Assembly (NCBI GenBank): GCA_013306675.1
Contig: JABLUY010000010.1
Coordinates: 124,001 to 188,000 of the forward strand
DNA from: Thraustochytrium sp. TN22
Lineage: Eukaryota > Sar > Bigyra > Thraustochytrida > Thraustochytriidae
Reading direction: 5' to 3'
Length of the DNA: 64,000 nt
Below, piece after piece: positions 1 through 10,900 of this stretch. The notes below the pieces were generated by a model. It did no database searches. It was not told where the DNA came from and worked only from the letters and a program-made list of their open reading frames with translations. The position numbers were made by a program, and so were the translations under genes. Position 1 is the first letter of the stretch; the number at the start of each line of letters is the position of its first letter.

Positions 1-1
1 C

Positions 2-253
2 ATCTTCGACAAGCACCAGCGCGGCGACAAGACCATCGACGATGCCTTTTACGAGCGCGAGGTCCAGCTCAACGAGATGGCATGGGAGGGCCAGTTCCAC
101 TACGCGCCCTTTTACGCCTACGTGCGCCTCAAGGAGCAGGAGATCCGCAACCTCGTCTGGATCTGCGAGTGCATTGTCCAGCGCCAGAAGGACCGCGCCG
201 CTGACCATTTCGTCCCTGTGTTCTCCCGCGAGGCTGCCTTTCGCAAGCGATAA
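2..253 (+). CDS. ATP6V0D: V-type H+-ATPase subunit d (Vo sector), C-terminal fragment
   Basis: The second reading frame is open from the window edge to a TAA at 251-253 and gives the last 83 residues of a protein whose start lies outside the window. The fragment reads EREVQLNEMAWEGQFHYAPF, then AYVRLKEQEIRNLVWICECI, and matches the C-terminal helices of V-ATPase subunit d (Vma6/ATP6V0D). In that family the segment carries a conserved LKEQE.RN..WI.ECI signature and ends a few residues after a P.F motif. Subunit d couples the central stalk of V1 to the proteolipid ring of Vo in acidifying organelles. The usual end (PVF) is extended here by SREAAFRKR. The call rests on recognised conserved residues over a short stretch. 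It converges on the kinase gene that ends at 651. Confidence 0.88.
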   Translation: MFDKHQRGDKTIDDAFYEREVQLNEMAWEGQFHYAPFYAYVRLKEQEIRNLVWICECIVQRQKDRAADHFVPVFSREAAFRKR

Positions 254-650
254 GCGCCGTACATCGATTTCGACATTGATTCTAAAGCGCCCTGTCATTG
301 CAATCCTCCTCCGCGAACATTTGACTACACCGCCTTTGCGAGCATCGTATCGCGTCCGCGTCGCATCGCATCCGCGTTGCGTCGCGTCGCGCCGCTCCAT
401 CTAAAGGCCTAGGCTTCCCACTCAACCTCACCTTTCTCATTCATTCATTCATTCATTTACCTGAATTCTTCTTGTACTTGTGCGATGATGTGTCCTTTCG
501 TTCGCAAGAGATGCGCGGGAGGTGCTCAAAGGACGAGAATCTACCTCGCCCATGGCCACAACTGGCTACAGCAAAAGCATCCGTCCTCTGAACCCCCCCA
601 AAAGGATCCTTACATGATTGCAGTTTGAGCGAGGTTGACGCGTTTCTTTT
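254..650. other. Intergenic region between convergent genes
   Basis: About 400 bp between the stop of V-ATPase d and the stop of the minus-strand kinase, presumably both 3' UTRs. It is less GC-rich than the coding DNA and contains a short (ATTC)n microsatellite at about 436-457. No open frame with coding character is seen. Confidence 0.6.
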
Positions 651-3080
651 CTAAAGCACGGTCTCGGCAAGGCGCGCGAGCTTCGCCTCATAGCGCTCCT
701 TCTGCTCTCTCAATTTAGACTCATACGCCTCCGCCTGCTGACGGAGATCCTCCTGGAGCTCGGAGCAGAGCTCCCGGAGAACAGTCACGTCCTGCACGGT
801 CACATTTGGACTGGAGAAGTTGAAGGTGCTGTAGGAGCGGCCGGTGGGAGACTTCGCAGTGGAGTACTGCTTCCGTAGGGACGCCTGCGCTTCCGATGAG
901 TCGACCGAGCCCAACCCCTTGAGCTTGAGCGAGCTCGTGAGCGAGCTTCCAGCCGCCTCAACGACGCCGCCGTCGATGTCAATGTCGCACGACCCATTCA
1001 TGTTTGCATTCTCCTCTGGAACGGGAACCTTCATGTCGAAAGTGCCCTCGGGGGCCGTGAGGGCGACAGTGCGGAATTGGCTAGGCGTGGAGACGTCAAC
1101 ACTCAGGCGCCTGGTGCGCTCCCCGAGCTGAAGCGCTTCAAGGCGCTGCGTGATAGTGCGAAAGCAAGGGCGGTCTGCCGGCTGGTCGGCCCAGCACTCC
1201 TCGACAAGCTTCGCATAGGCCGGCTTGGCAGCGCGCACGCTTTCTGGAATGGTGGGCCTGAAGCCGCTCGCCACGAGGTTCTCCAGCGGACCGGCCTTGT
1301 TATAGGCCTTCACCACATAGAGGCCGTCGCCAACGAGAGCCTCGCAGAGAATAAGTGCAAAGGCGTAGACGTCAATCTTCTCGGAGAAGGCCTCGCCGCG
1401 ATGGACCTCGGGTGCCAGAAAAATAGGCGAACCTCGGATCTTGTTCTGCGGCACCGGCGGCAGCGGGACGGCCGCCCTCGAGATTGGGTCCCGTACGGCA
1501 AAGATGGAGACGCCAAAGTCGGATACCTTGGCCTCCATCTCGGCGGTCACCAGCACATTGGACGGCTTGAGGTCGTGGTGAATAACGACCTGACGATGGA
1601 AGTCGTGCATGTAGCGCACCGCATGCGCGAGCCCAAGCACCACGGGCTGTCGTGCTGATTCCCACGAGGAGTCCGGGCTGCTGAGCAGATCTGCCATGCT
1701 GCCCCGAGCGCACAACTCGGAAATAAAGTACGCAGTCTTCTCTGGCACGCTGATGGAGGCGCCTAAAAAGCGCACAATATTGGGATGGTGCAAGACTTGC
1801 GCGATCTCAACTTCCTGCCAGAAAGTCTCCAGCTCCTCGCCACTCACGGTACGGAATTTGTACGTCTTCACCGCCGCCGGAATGCCGTGAAGCCGACCCT
1901 GGTGCACCGGGCCGAAGGCGCCCTCGCCGATGCAGTCCAGAAGTAAAACATCCTGGTTGCGGCACGTGAGCCGCTGCAGGCGGCCCTTGGAGGTCTTCCG
2001 GAGTTCTTGCGCTGAGACTGCGCAGAGCACGTCGCTGAAGCGGTGCAGCGGCGTCCTACTTTGTGATTCGCGTGACTCGGAAGTGGGCTGATGTTCGTGG
2101 TCGCCATGATTGCTCGACCTTGCCTCGAGGACATCCTCCTCACGCTCCTGCTCGCTCGCTGCGGTGAACGGCTCCAGGCCGTGCAGTATTGTGCTGTTGC
2201 CCGAGACGAGCGCAAGTACGAGGTGCGTTTGAGCGCAGAACTCTTTGCGAAGCTGCAGCTCGGTTTTCTGCTGAATGGCGGTCATCCCAGTGAAGTAAAT
2301 AAGCGTTGCCAGGAGCAGGAGCACCCACAGCATCGCAGGGGCCGTTGCGGGTAGCTGCGTCATCGTGTAGAAAACCAACATGGTGAGCGTCACACACATG
2401 GAGAACATTGTGTGCGGCCAGACGTCTGCGAAGCTGAGGCCGGAGCCTAAAATGTGAATAGCGAATCCGCTTGGCGCCACGAGCAAAAAGAAGAGGGTGT
2501 TCATCATCATGTCACCGAGGTTTGCATCCATTTCATCCTTCTCCTCCTCCGTCGTCATCGGAGGAGGGGCGGTGCTCGTAGCATTTGGTGCAGACGCCTC
2601 GAACGCCAACTGCCAGTCAAACTGCGCATCCAGCACCACGATCCCAGTGATGGCCACCACCAGTGCATAGCCAAAGACAGACGCGTGCGCCAGCCAATAA
2701 CCTCGAAGGCGTTCCCCGCTCAGCAAGCGAAGTGCGCCAAGAGCGTTGTAGACGACGAGCACGGAAAAGAGGACTTCCGATGGAATGTAGTCCGTCGCCT
2801 GTTCGCTTGTTGCGAGGTCAATGCACAGTGCTGTGGCATTGATCCCCAAGAAGGTGGCGATCGCGAGCCATGCCCCCGCCGCCCTGACCCTGGACGGTCG
2901 AGTCCTGCAGTTGCCATTGAGCCATCTCTGGTAGCGCGCCTCCAGCTTCGCGTCGCGGAACCGCAGGTTCCGATGCTGCTTTGGTAGCCGCTGATTCCTG
3001 CGCGGCACCTCCAGCTCGTCGGCGGCGTCCAGGCTCGCGCTCAGGTCGCCCGGCCGCACCTGCGCCAGGTACTGCGCCAT
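651..3080 (-). CDS. Six-TM membrane protein with C-terminal TKL-type protein kinase and coiled coil
   Basis: An 809-residue protein if read from the ATG at 3080-3078. The frame stays open to 3260, but the extra 60 residues are R/A/G-rich and fall on a CCTG repeat, so I prefer the internal start. Residues about 66-266 hold six hydrophobic segments. A kinase domain follows at about 377-655 with a glycine loop (GEGAFG), VAIK-type lysine (AAVKTY, K405), catalytic loop HHDLKPSN, DFG and a PIFLAPE activation-segment end, so it looks catalytically competent. HHDLK instead of HRDLK and the general style fit tyrosine-kinase-like (TKL) kinases. The last about 45 residues form a charged coiled coil. It is probably a membrane-anchored signalling kinase; ligand and substrate are unknown. 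The TM-plus-TKL arrangement recurs in protists. No intron is needed. Confidence 0.85.
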   Translation of the reverse strand: MAQYLAQVRPGDLSASLDAADELEVPRRNQRLPKQHRNLRFRDAKLEARYQRWLNGNCRTRPSRVRAAGAWLAIATFLGINATALCIDLATSEQATDYIPSEVLFSVLVVYNALGALRLLSGERLRGYWLAHASVFGYALVVAITGIVVLDAQFDWQLAFEASAPNATSTAPPPMTTEEEKDEMDANLGDMMMNTLFFLLVAPSGFAIHILGSGLSFADVWPHTMFSMCVTLTMLVFYTMTQLPATAPAMLWVLLLLATLIYFTGMTAIQQKTELQLRKEFCAQTHLVLALVSGNSTILHGLEPFTAASEQEREEDVLEARSSNHGDHEHQPTSESRESQSRTPLHRFSDVLCAVSAQELRKTSKGRLQRLTCRNQDVLLLDCIGEGAFGPVHQGRLHGIPAAVKTYKFRTVSGEELETFWQEVEIAQVLHHPNIVRFLGASISVPEKTAYFISELCARGSMADLLSSPDSSWESARQPVVLGLAHAVRYMHDFHRQVVIHHDLKPSNVLVTAEMEAKVSDFGVSIFAVRDPISRAAVPLPPVPQNKIRGSPIFLAPEVHRGEAFSEKIDVYAFALILCEALVGDGLYVVKAYNKAGPLENLVASGFRPTIPESVRAAKPAYAKLVEECWADQPADRPCFRTITQRLEALQLGERTRRLSVDVSTPSQFRTVALTAPEGTFDMKVPVPEENANMNGSCDIDIDGGVVEAAGSSLTSSLKLKGLGSVDSSEAQASLRKQYSTAKSPTGRSYSTFNFSSPNVTVQDVTVLRELCSELQEDLRQQAEAYESKLREQKERYEAKLARLAETVL

Positions 3081-3967
3081 GGAATGCCGCTTCACGCCCT
3101 GCGGCTCGCGAGCATCCCTTGCGCCAGCCAGCCTGCCAGCCTGCCTGCCTGCCTGCCTGCGAGCGACCAAAGCTCGAGACCTGCGAGAGCAGCGCGGCGG
3201 CGTCGCCGCGACTCCGCTTGCGCCTCCTGCCGCCGCCGCCAGCTCTCTTTGGAGCGACAAGCTTGCTAGCTAAGTAGTGCGTGCGTGTCCGCACACTCCG
3301 CCAGCGCGGTGTAGTACGCTGCGCCGTGACCGCTTTCCGCCAAATCAGGCTCGAAAGCTCACTGTCGGTGAGGTTCGCACTCCGTTTGCGAAGCTGTGAA
3401 CAACAGCGAGCGTCGACCGATGGTGGCGCGCAGGCCGGAAGCAAATCACTTGCCAGGGCGCGCTACCGGAACCGGAACCGGAACCGCTACCCGCCCTATC
3501 ATGCAGTCGCCCCGGCCGCGGCGGCGCACAAACGAACGGGCAAATCGGAACTACAAAAGCGAGCCACAGGCTGGACGCCGGCCGGCCGCCGCCGCCGTGT
3601 GGCGAACAGGGAGTCGTTACGGCCGGGCCGGACGCGGTCAGGGACGGTGCCTGCTCACTCTCGGGGCTTCGCTTCGAGAGGCCCCGCGCGACTGTGCAGT
3701 TGGCTTGCAGAGGTCCTGCGCGCTCCACGTCCCTGTATGAATATAAGATGATGAATGAATGCACCTGGTATGCAGGAAGGAGCAGGGAGGCGGGCAGGCT
3801 AATATAATGTCATAGTTACCAGTAGCAAAGAAACATAGTGATGGTAGTTTTCTCTATATGTAGCAGGCGGCATGAGTGCCGCGAAATGAGGCAAAGAAGT
3901 AGGGCATCGCGAGCCGATCGCTCGCCGATCGCTCGTCATCACGTCCGCAGTCAGCGCTCGACTCGAC
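3081..3967. other. Intergenic: promoter of the kinase and 3' flank of the giant AP2 gene
   Basis: About 890 bp. A CCTG/CCAG repeat lies at 3123-3160, immediately upstream of the preferred kinase start, and a short ACCGGA/GGAACC repeat at about 3465-3487. Open frames on both strands here are low-complexity R/P/A products typical of GC-rich noncoding DNA. I see no gene. Confidence 0.5.
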
Positions 3968-5398
3968 TCATGAAGGCGGGGCGGGCAGCAGCTTGACCCG
4001 CTTGGAAGCGCCACCTGACAAAGCTACGCTCCAGCCGGCGTCCCGGAGGTCAGGGTTGGTCTGGTTATCCTGGGCCGCATCCCGCGCCTGATCCTTGTCC
4101 AGTGGGCGCTTTCCAGTTTGGGATGCCCGCGCCAAATTCGACTGCACCGATTCGCCGCTCGTAGTATGCACACTCGAAGCATGGGTTTCCGCCCTTGCAT
4201 CTTGCGCGGCCGCTGTCGGAGCCGACGACTTCTTTCCGGAGCCAGGGACGAGCGCATCCGCCGACGTGCTCGAGCTGCTCTTCGTCTCCGTCTCTGTCTC
4301 TGTCTCCGTCTCCTCCTTCTCCTTCGCATGCTTGAGGGCGGGCGGCACGCACTTGAGCAACTGCGCCAGCTGCTCGTCATCGCCGCTGCCCTTGAGACCT
4401 TCGTAGTGGATCATCAGTTCGCTCAGCACGTCCTCACACTGCTGCAGCGTCGCCGCGTCGCTCTTGACGAACTGCATCAGAGACTCCTGCGAGTCGAAAA
4501 TGTTACTCCCGAGCACACCGCTGTCCACCGCCCGCACCGAAGGCATGGCGTAGTACCGCCGCCGGTTCGAGGTGAGAATGTCTCGCCACCGGCACATTCG
4601 CAGAATATCCCACACCACGTCGAAATTGGCCTTGTCGAGAACGCCTCGTGCGAATCGTCGTAGCGTTGCCTCACTCCGGCGTGTCGAGGTCTGCTCTGGC
4701 GCCGCTGCACCGGCTGTCGACGCCACGTCAGCAGTTGCCGCTGAAGCGTCACCTGTCGCCGCTACATCTGGAGCTAGCGCTGGTGCTGCAGCGTCTAGAG
4801 CTTGCGCTGGCGTTGTTGGGCCCTGAGCCTGCTCGATCGTCTCGTCCTTCTGTGCCTGACCCAGCGCCTTGTCTTCGACTTGCATCTGGTCCTGCGAGTG
4901 ACCCGAGATCATGTCTTCCCAGTCGCGTACATGCTTGAGCTCGGGGGAGTTATGCTTCTGCCAACGCGACACGAGCGCCCTGGCCATGTCTCGGCGCAGC
5001 TGCCTCGTCGTTATGACGTAGATTTTGGCATCAGCATAGGATGAAAAGGACTCGGAGGGACCGTACTTGTCTGCATGCTTGAGCAGGTGCACGCCATTCG
5101 ATGTGTCGTCCACAAGCTGCCAGCCGAAGCCATCCAGCAGCAGATGCCAGAGGTCACGCATATCGTCAGCGAGGTTAATCACGTGCGCATACCTGCATGT
5201 GTGCAGGTCGCATTTGTCTTGCGCATGGTCCTTTCCCTGCGCCGCATCCTGGTCTTGGTCCTCCTCTTCCAGGTCGTGCGCAGCGACCAGCAACGAGGCG
5301 CCGTGGCTGTCATTCACATCAGACTGCTGCTCGGGCTGCTGCTCGCGTTCCTGTTGTTGTTGCTGCTGCTGCTGCTCGCGCTCCTGTTCCTGCTCGCA

Positions 5399-5440
<42 letters not shown>

Positions 5441-7898
5441 GCGTTGCAGATGTTGATGCTGCTGCTGCTCGCATTGCTGTTGCTGCTCGCATTGCTGTTG
5501 CTGCTCGCATTGCTTTTGCTGTTGCTGCTCTTGTTGTTCTTGCTGCTGCTCGCGATTCTGCTGCTGCGCGCGTTGCTGTTGTTGCTCGCGTTGCTGTTGT
5601 TGTTGTTGTTGTTGTTGTTGCTGCTGCTGCTGCTGCTCACGCTCCTGTTTCTGCTCGCGTTGCTCTAGCTGCTCGCATTGCTGCTGGTGCTGCTGCTGCT
5701 TGCGATTCGACACCACGATGCCATCCTTGTTAGGCTGTGGCAAAGGAACTGTGACTGTGTCCCGCGCCGCGGGGAGCGCCGACCCCATTACAGAGGTGCC
5801 AGACGAAGGCACTTCTCCTTTGGCTGCCCAGGAGGCGCGCTCCGCCTTGGGCATGGCGGCCCACGTTTCCCAGCGTGACCTATGAAATTCGGCGACTTCA
5901 ACCTGCAAGGCCCTGCGGCCCGCGTCGCGATTGAACTTCGAGCAGCCCGTACCCGTCTCCAACTCGCGCTCCATGGTCGAGAAGAGCTCGATGTCCTTGA
6001 AGTGCCGGACCCTGATCCACGTGAGGTAGGGTACGTTGGTGGCCCACTTCTCAGGGTCCAGATCGGCAGCCTGACTTGCGGTCGTTGAAGTGGCCTCCTT
6101 GTCGTCTGCTGACGCACCACTGGAGCCCTGCATCTTGGCGTCCTCGCTCTCAGACTGCAGAGAGCCGCTCACGCGATTCTCCATGTCTTTGCCGCCGTTC
6201 GCGGACACCATCCTATCTGGGATGTTTGTCTTGGTCGGGAGCGCAGCACTTGCTGCCGCTGCAGCATCACTTGCTGCTGCCGCTGCATCACTTGCTGCTG
6301 CCGCTACAAGTCCAGTGGCGTCAGCTTTGCGAGCGTTTTCCTCGAGCGCTGCAACCTCTTCCGCACCCGGGACGTACCTGCCGTCTGATTTCGCTTGCGA
6401 TTGCGACTCAGCGGTGGTGCCGCTTCCCTCTGCGTCGGCGGCGCTGGTGGCGCGCTCGGCCCCGCCCGTCTCTGCCTCACGGTCTGCGTGAGCAAAAGGC
6501 GTCGTGAGGTTCTCAGCGAGGCCAGCGGCGAGCCCAGCTGGCGTCTCGAGGTTCTCAGCGAGGCCAGCGGCGAGCCCAGCTGGCGTCTCGTCAGCGCTCG
6601 CAGCCTTTGCGGTCTCCGCGACCGTGGTCTCCGCAGCCTTGATCTCCTCATTCTTGGTCTCCGCGACCTTGGCGTCCTCCTCCTCGGTGCTTTCGGTCGT
6701 CATGACCTTCTCTTCCTCCTCCTCCTCCTCATGCTCGGCCGTGCCGTCCTCCTTGTCTTCCATGACGTCGTCATGCGTTTCCTCGTCTTCGCCCTTCACA
6801 TGCTCGGGCCCCTTGCCCTTCACGCCCCCTCGGTCCTCCTTGACCTCGTCGTGGTCGTCGCCGCCGCCGGCCACCGCCTCACCGAGGGTTCCGCGCCGCG
6901 GACGTTTGGCCGGCACAGATTCTGTCTCGCCGGTGGCTGTATCGACCAGGTTCTCCACGTCCACCACGGCGTCTGCACTCGCGGTCCGTGATCGCTTTGG
7001 CGCCGGCGGGGCGCCGGTCGTGACCTCTTCGTCGATGTTGACCACTTCGTCCTTGTCGTCGACCAGGATGATCGGCTGCGGCGCGAGAGGAGCGGGGCCG
7101 CTGGGCCCCTCCGCCTTGACCCGCTTCTCCGAACGCGACACCGCCGAGAGCTGCACGCCAAGCCTCGCCGCAATTGCAATGCGCTCTTGGCTCTGGGGAA
7201 AATTGAGCATCGGTCTCGCCAGCGAGCCGTGTACCTGGAGCAGCTTCTCGTCAGCCCTTAGAGCAGCTTCCTCGGGCGAGTCAAAGTGCCCGATGGACAT
7301 GCGCTTGCCAGACACGGAGGGGCATGCTTCCCAACGCGCTTCGCTCTTGTTCCACTCTATGCCCTTGAACTGGGTGTCGGGAGGCCCGGCTGCCGACGAC
7401 ACCTTCCTGCGCTTCTGGCTCGCGCGGGCCTTGTCAGAGGTGGACTCCTCCTCGCTGTTCACGGCCGGGCGTGTCTCCTTGAGCTCAGAAGGGGCGGCCG
7501 TCTCGGCAGGCTCGGCGGGCTCAGCAGCAACTTCCGCTGCCTGTTCAGCCGCGGCTCGTTCTTCGGCCGCTCGGCGAGACTTCGCATCCGCAAAGTTGAG
7601 CTGACCGCCGCCGCCGGGCCCGTAATGCTTGATGCGCCGGTCATCCGCGGCCAGCGCCGCTTGCGTTTCCGTGGAGAAGAAGCCCACCTCGACAAAGTTG
7701 CCGGCCCAGTTGCACGTAGCGCGCCAACGGCCAGGACGAATCTCGCTGACGCCAATGTACGAGCTCCTTTTGCGCTGCTGCCGGGTGCTACCTGACGTCG
7801 CTTCCGAAGCACTTGATGTGTGGCTCACTACAGATTCATTCCCATCCCTTTGCGGTGCAGTGGCTTTCGTGCGCGGCATTTGCTTGCCGCCGTCGCTG

Positions 7899-7976
<78 letters not shown>

Positions 7977-10900
7977 GCGGCTGCTGCTGTGGACGCGGCG
8001 GTGCTGTTAGTTCCGCTGGTCCGAGAAGGCTTGTCTGCAGGGCCAAAGTTGATCGTCGCCGTGCTGGCCTCTCCTCGTTTCGTGCCCTTGTCCTTATCTT
8101 TGTCCGTGGCCTTGGCCTTTGCCTTGGCCTTGGTGTTGCTGGTGGTCTCGCGCGAGGAGTCGTCCTCCTCGAGCATGGCCGCGAGCAGTGCGGCATCGCG
8201 AGCTTCGCGATCCGCAAAGTTGAGGCGGCCCTTGCCCTCTGGACCGAAAAGCTCGACGAGGACAGCATCCACAGCGAGGGCAGCACGGGTCTCCGACTCG
8301 AAGCGACCCTTGTCGTGGAGAACGCCGCTGTGCTTGAGACGCGCACGCCAGCTCCGGGTTTTCTTGCTCCAGCTCACGCCAAAGTACTTGCTGGCGGCGA
8401 CCTCGTCGCCATTTGGGTTCTTGGTCTTGCGAGGCGCCTTGCCGAGAGGCTTCAGCGCCGCTGCCGGCTCGAGAGCGGGCTCGTCGGACCTGCTCGAGGA
8501 GCTGGCCGCCACGCTGCGCATTGCGGCTCGCGAGCTGTCCTTCTCCTGTGTGTGGTGGATCTCGGCTTCTACCTTGGCGGCGGCCTCCGCCCTTTCGCGG
8601 GAATCGGCGTCGGGGAAGTTGAGGCGGCCATTGCCCTCCGGGCCAAAGTTCTCGATGAGAGCATCGTCCACGGCCAGCGCCGCGAGGTGAAGGCCAGCGA
8701 AGACGCCAAGGTACTTGCGTGTCTTGCCCCTGCCAATGATGGCAGTGAACCCCTTGGATCGCGCGCTGGACTGGCCCACGCCGTGGAAGCCTGTCTTGGA
8801 GTGCGTGAACCTGTTCGCCGGGGAACCGGCCGTGGCCTGCGAGGACGATGAGGCTTGGGTGCGGGCGTCTTCGTTCCCGCGCGCGGCTACCTCGGCCCTG
8901 GCAATCTTCTCGGCATTTGCGCGCCCCCTGGACTTGGGAAAGTTGAGCTGGCCGCCACCAAGGGGTCCGAACATCTTGGTCAGGTAGTCGTCCACGACCA
9001 GGGCCGCCTCGATCTCCGATTCGCAGCGGCCAAGGAACACAGTCTTTCCCGCCGTGTTCACACGCGCCTGCCAGCTCTTGGACCGTTGGTGCCACGAGAC
9101 GCCGTAGAACTTGTTGGGTCCGGACTTGCTCGGCTGCAACGAATCGCGCAACTTGTGCAGCTCCTTGGCAGCGACGGACCCGGCGTCGGCCTTGGTTGCC
9201 TGGTCCGCATCGTCTCCACCGGCGACTGGGGGAGCGTCGACCGGGAGCTCGGCGGCGTCCGGGGGTGAGGCGCCCGCGGCGTTGCTGGCCGGGGCCTCGC
9301 CCCTCTTGATGCGGTCCAGGAGCGACTCGAGAGACGCCAAACGATCGTGGATTCTGACCATGAGAGCCGCCTCCTTGCTCGCGACGTTGCGGCTTGCAGC
9401 GGGCTCGCTCGTGCTGGATTCGACCCCGGCCACGGAGAGTGGCGTGGCGGCGCGGTTGCGAACTGAGGATTCGGCGGGCGAGGCGGCGCGCGAGACCGGC
9501 GTGCCACTTTGGCGACGTTGGCGCTTGAGCCCGATGCTCGAAGACTCGCCTGCGCGAGACGCAGGCGAGCCGGCGCGAGAACGCAGGTCGTCGCCCACTG
9601 AGCTAGCCTCGTCGCGCCCGCGGCGACGTTTGTCGTCGGGCACGCTCGCGCCGCCGGCGGTATCCATGTCGGTGTCCTGGTCGTCCATGGTGAGCCGGCT
9701 CACGGGAAGCTCCGTGAGCACCTCTCTGGAGTGGAACTGGTGAAAGCAGTAGCCCTCTTGGACCTTCTTGCTCTTCTTCGGACCGACATGTAGGTACAGG
9801 TTGCAGCAGGAGCACACACTCGTGGTGTGGCCCTTGCATAAGAGGCAAGTCCGCATCCGCGATTTGGGGTTACCCTCAAAGTCACCCTTGGCCGCCGCGT
9901 GGCACTCCGAGGACCGCACCGGCGCGTGCTTGACCGCCTTGGACATGCGGAGCCTGCGGCCCATGTCAGTGTTGAAGACCTGGAGAGCGATCTTGCGCCG
10001 GAACTGCACCGGCAACGCGTCAATGCGCTCCTTGACGACACCGAGCGCCTTCTGCACCGCTGCGGCCTCTGGCGACGTGCTCTTCAGGCACGCTTCGGCT
10101 TCCTCAACGATGCTAGTGATCTTCCTTCTGTCCGAGTCGGAGACGAGGACTCCAGACACCTGACCCGTTGAACTGGCGCCATCGCCGGCATCCTTGCCCG
10201 TGCTGGAGTCCGCGTCGGACTCATCACCCAGGAGAGGCATATCTTCGTCGTCGTCGTCGTCGTCGTCGTCATCCTCTTTCCCTTTGGTGTTGTCCTGCCT
10301 TTTGTCGCGATTCGTTTCGACGCGTTTGTTGTTGTCGCTGTTCGTGTTGGTGTTGTTGTTGTTGTTGCTGCTGCTGCTGCTGCGGCTACCCTTCTCGTTG
10401 AAAAGATTTGGGTCTCCAGAGGACGCAGCCTCCGTGCCTTCGAGCTGGAGCGCCCGCTTCCGCTGCGCAAGGAGCTCCTCGTGCGCTGCCTGGGCGTCGA
10501 TGAAGCGGTTAAGTCTCCTCATCCTGGCCTTCGAGTGAAAGGTCTCCGCGCAGGTGATGCCGCCCTTGGTCTTGGCCGTCACGTGCAGAGGGACCAAGCA
10601 GGTCTCGCAGACCACCATGGTCGGGTTGCTGCAGACCAAACACTTGTACTCCGAGCGCGGAGACTTGTCCATGGCGGTGGCGTCACTGATTCTGTGCAGT
10701 TTGCAGTCATGCGCGTAGGCCGTATTGAGTCGGACCTTGATGCCAAGCTTGGAGTTGACAAGGCGAACAAGGCTGTCCTGTGCGTCGAGGGACTCTTCGC
10801 CGGTGAGGATTTTTGCGACGCGCGCCTGTAAACTGGCGATCGCGACGTCGGGCTGCTGCTGCTGCGGCTGCTTCTCCTCCTCCTTGGAGGCCGACGCCAC

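Noticed and set aside
42-404. 120-residue plus-strand frame at the window start
   Set aside because: It overlaps the V-ATPase d coding frame in another phase and has no family match.
5067-5733. Plus-strand frames of Leu-, Ala- or Cys-rich repeats
   Set aside because: They are antisense readings of the CAG/polyQ tract of the giant AP2 gene.
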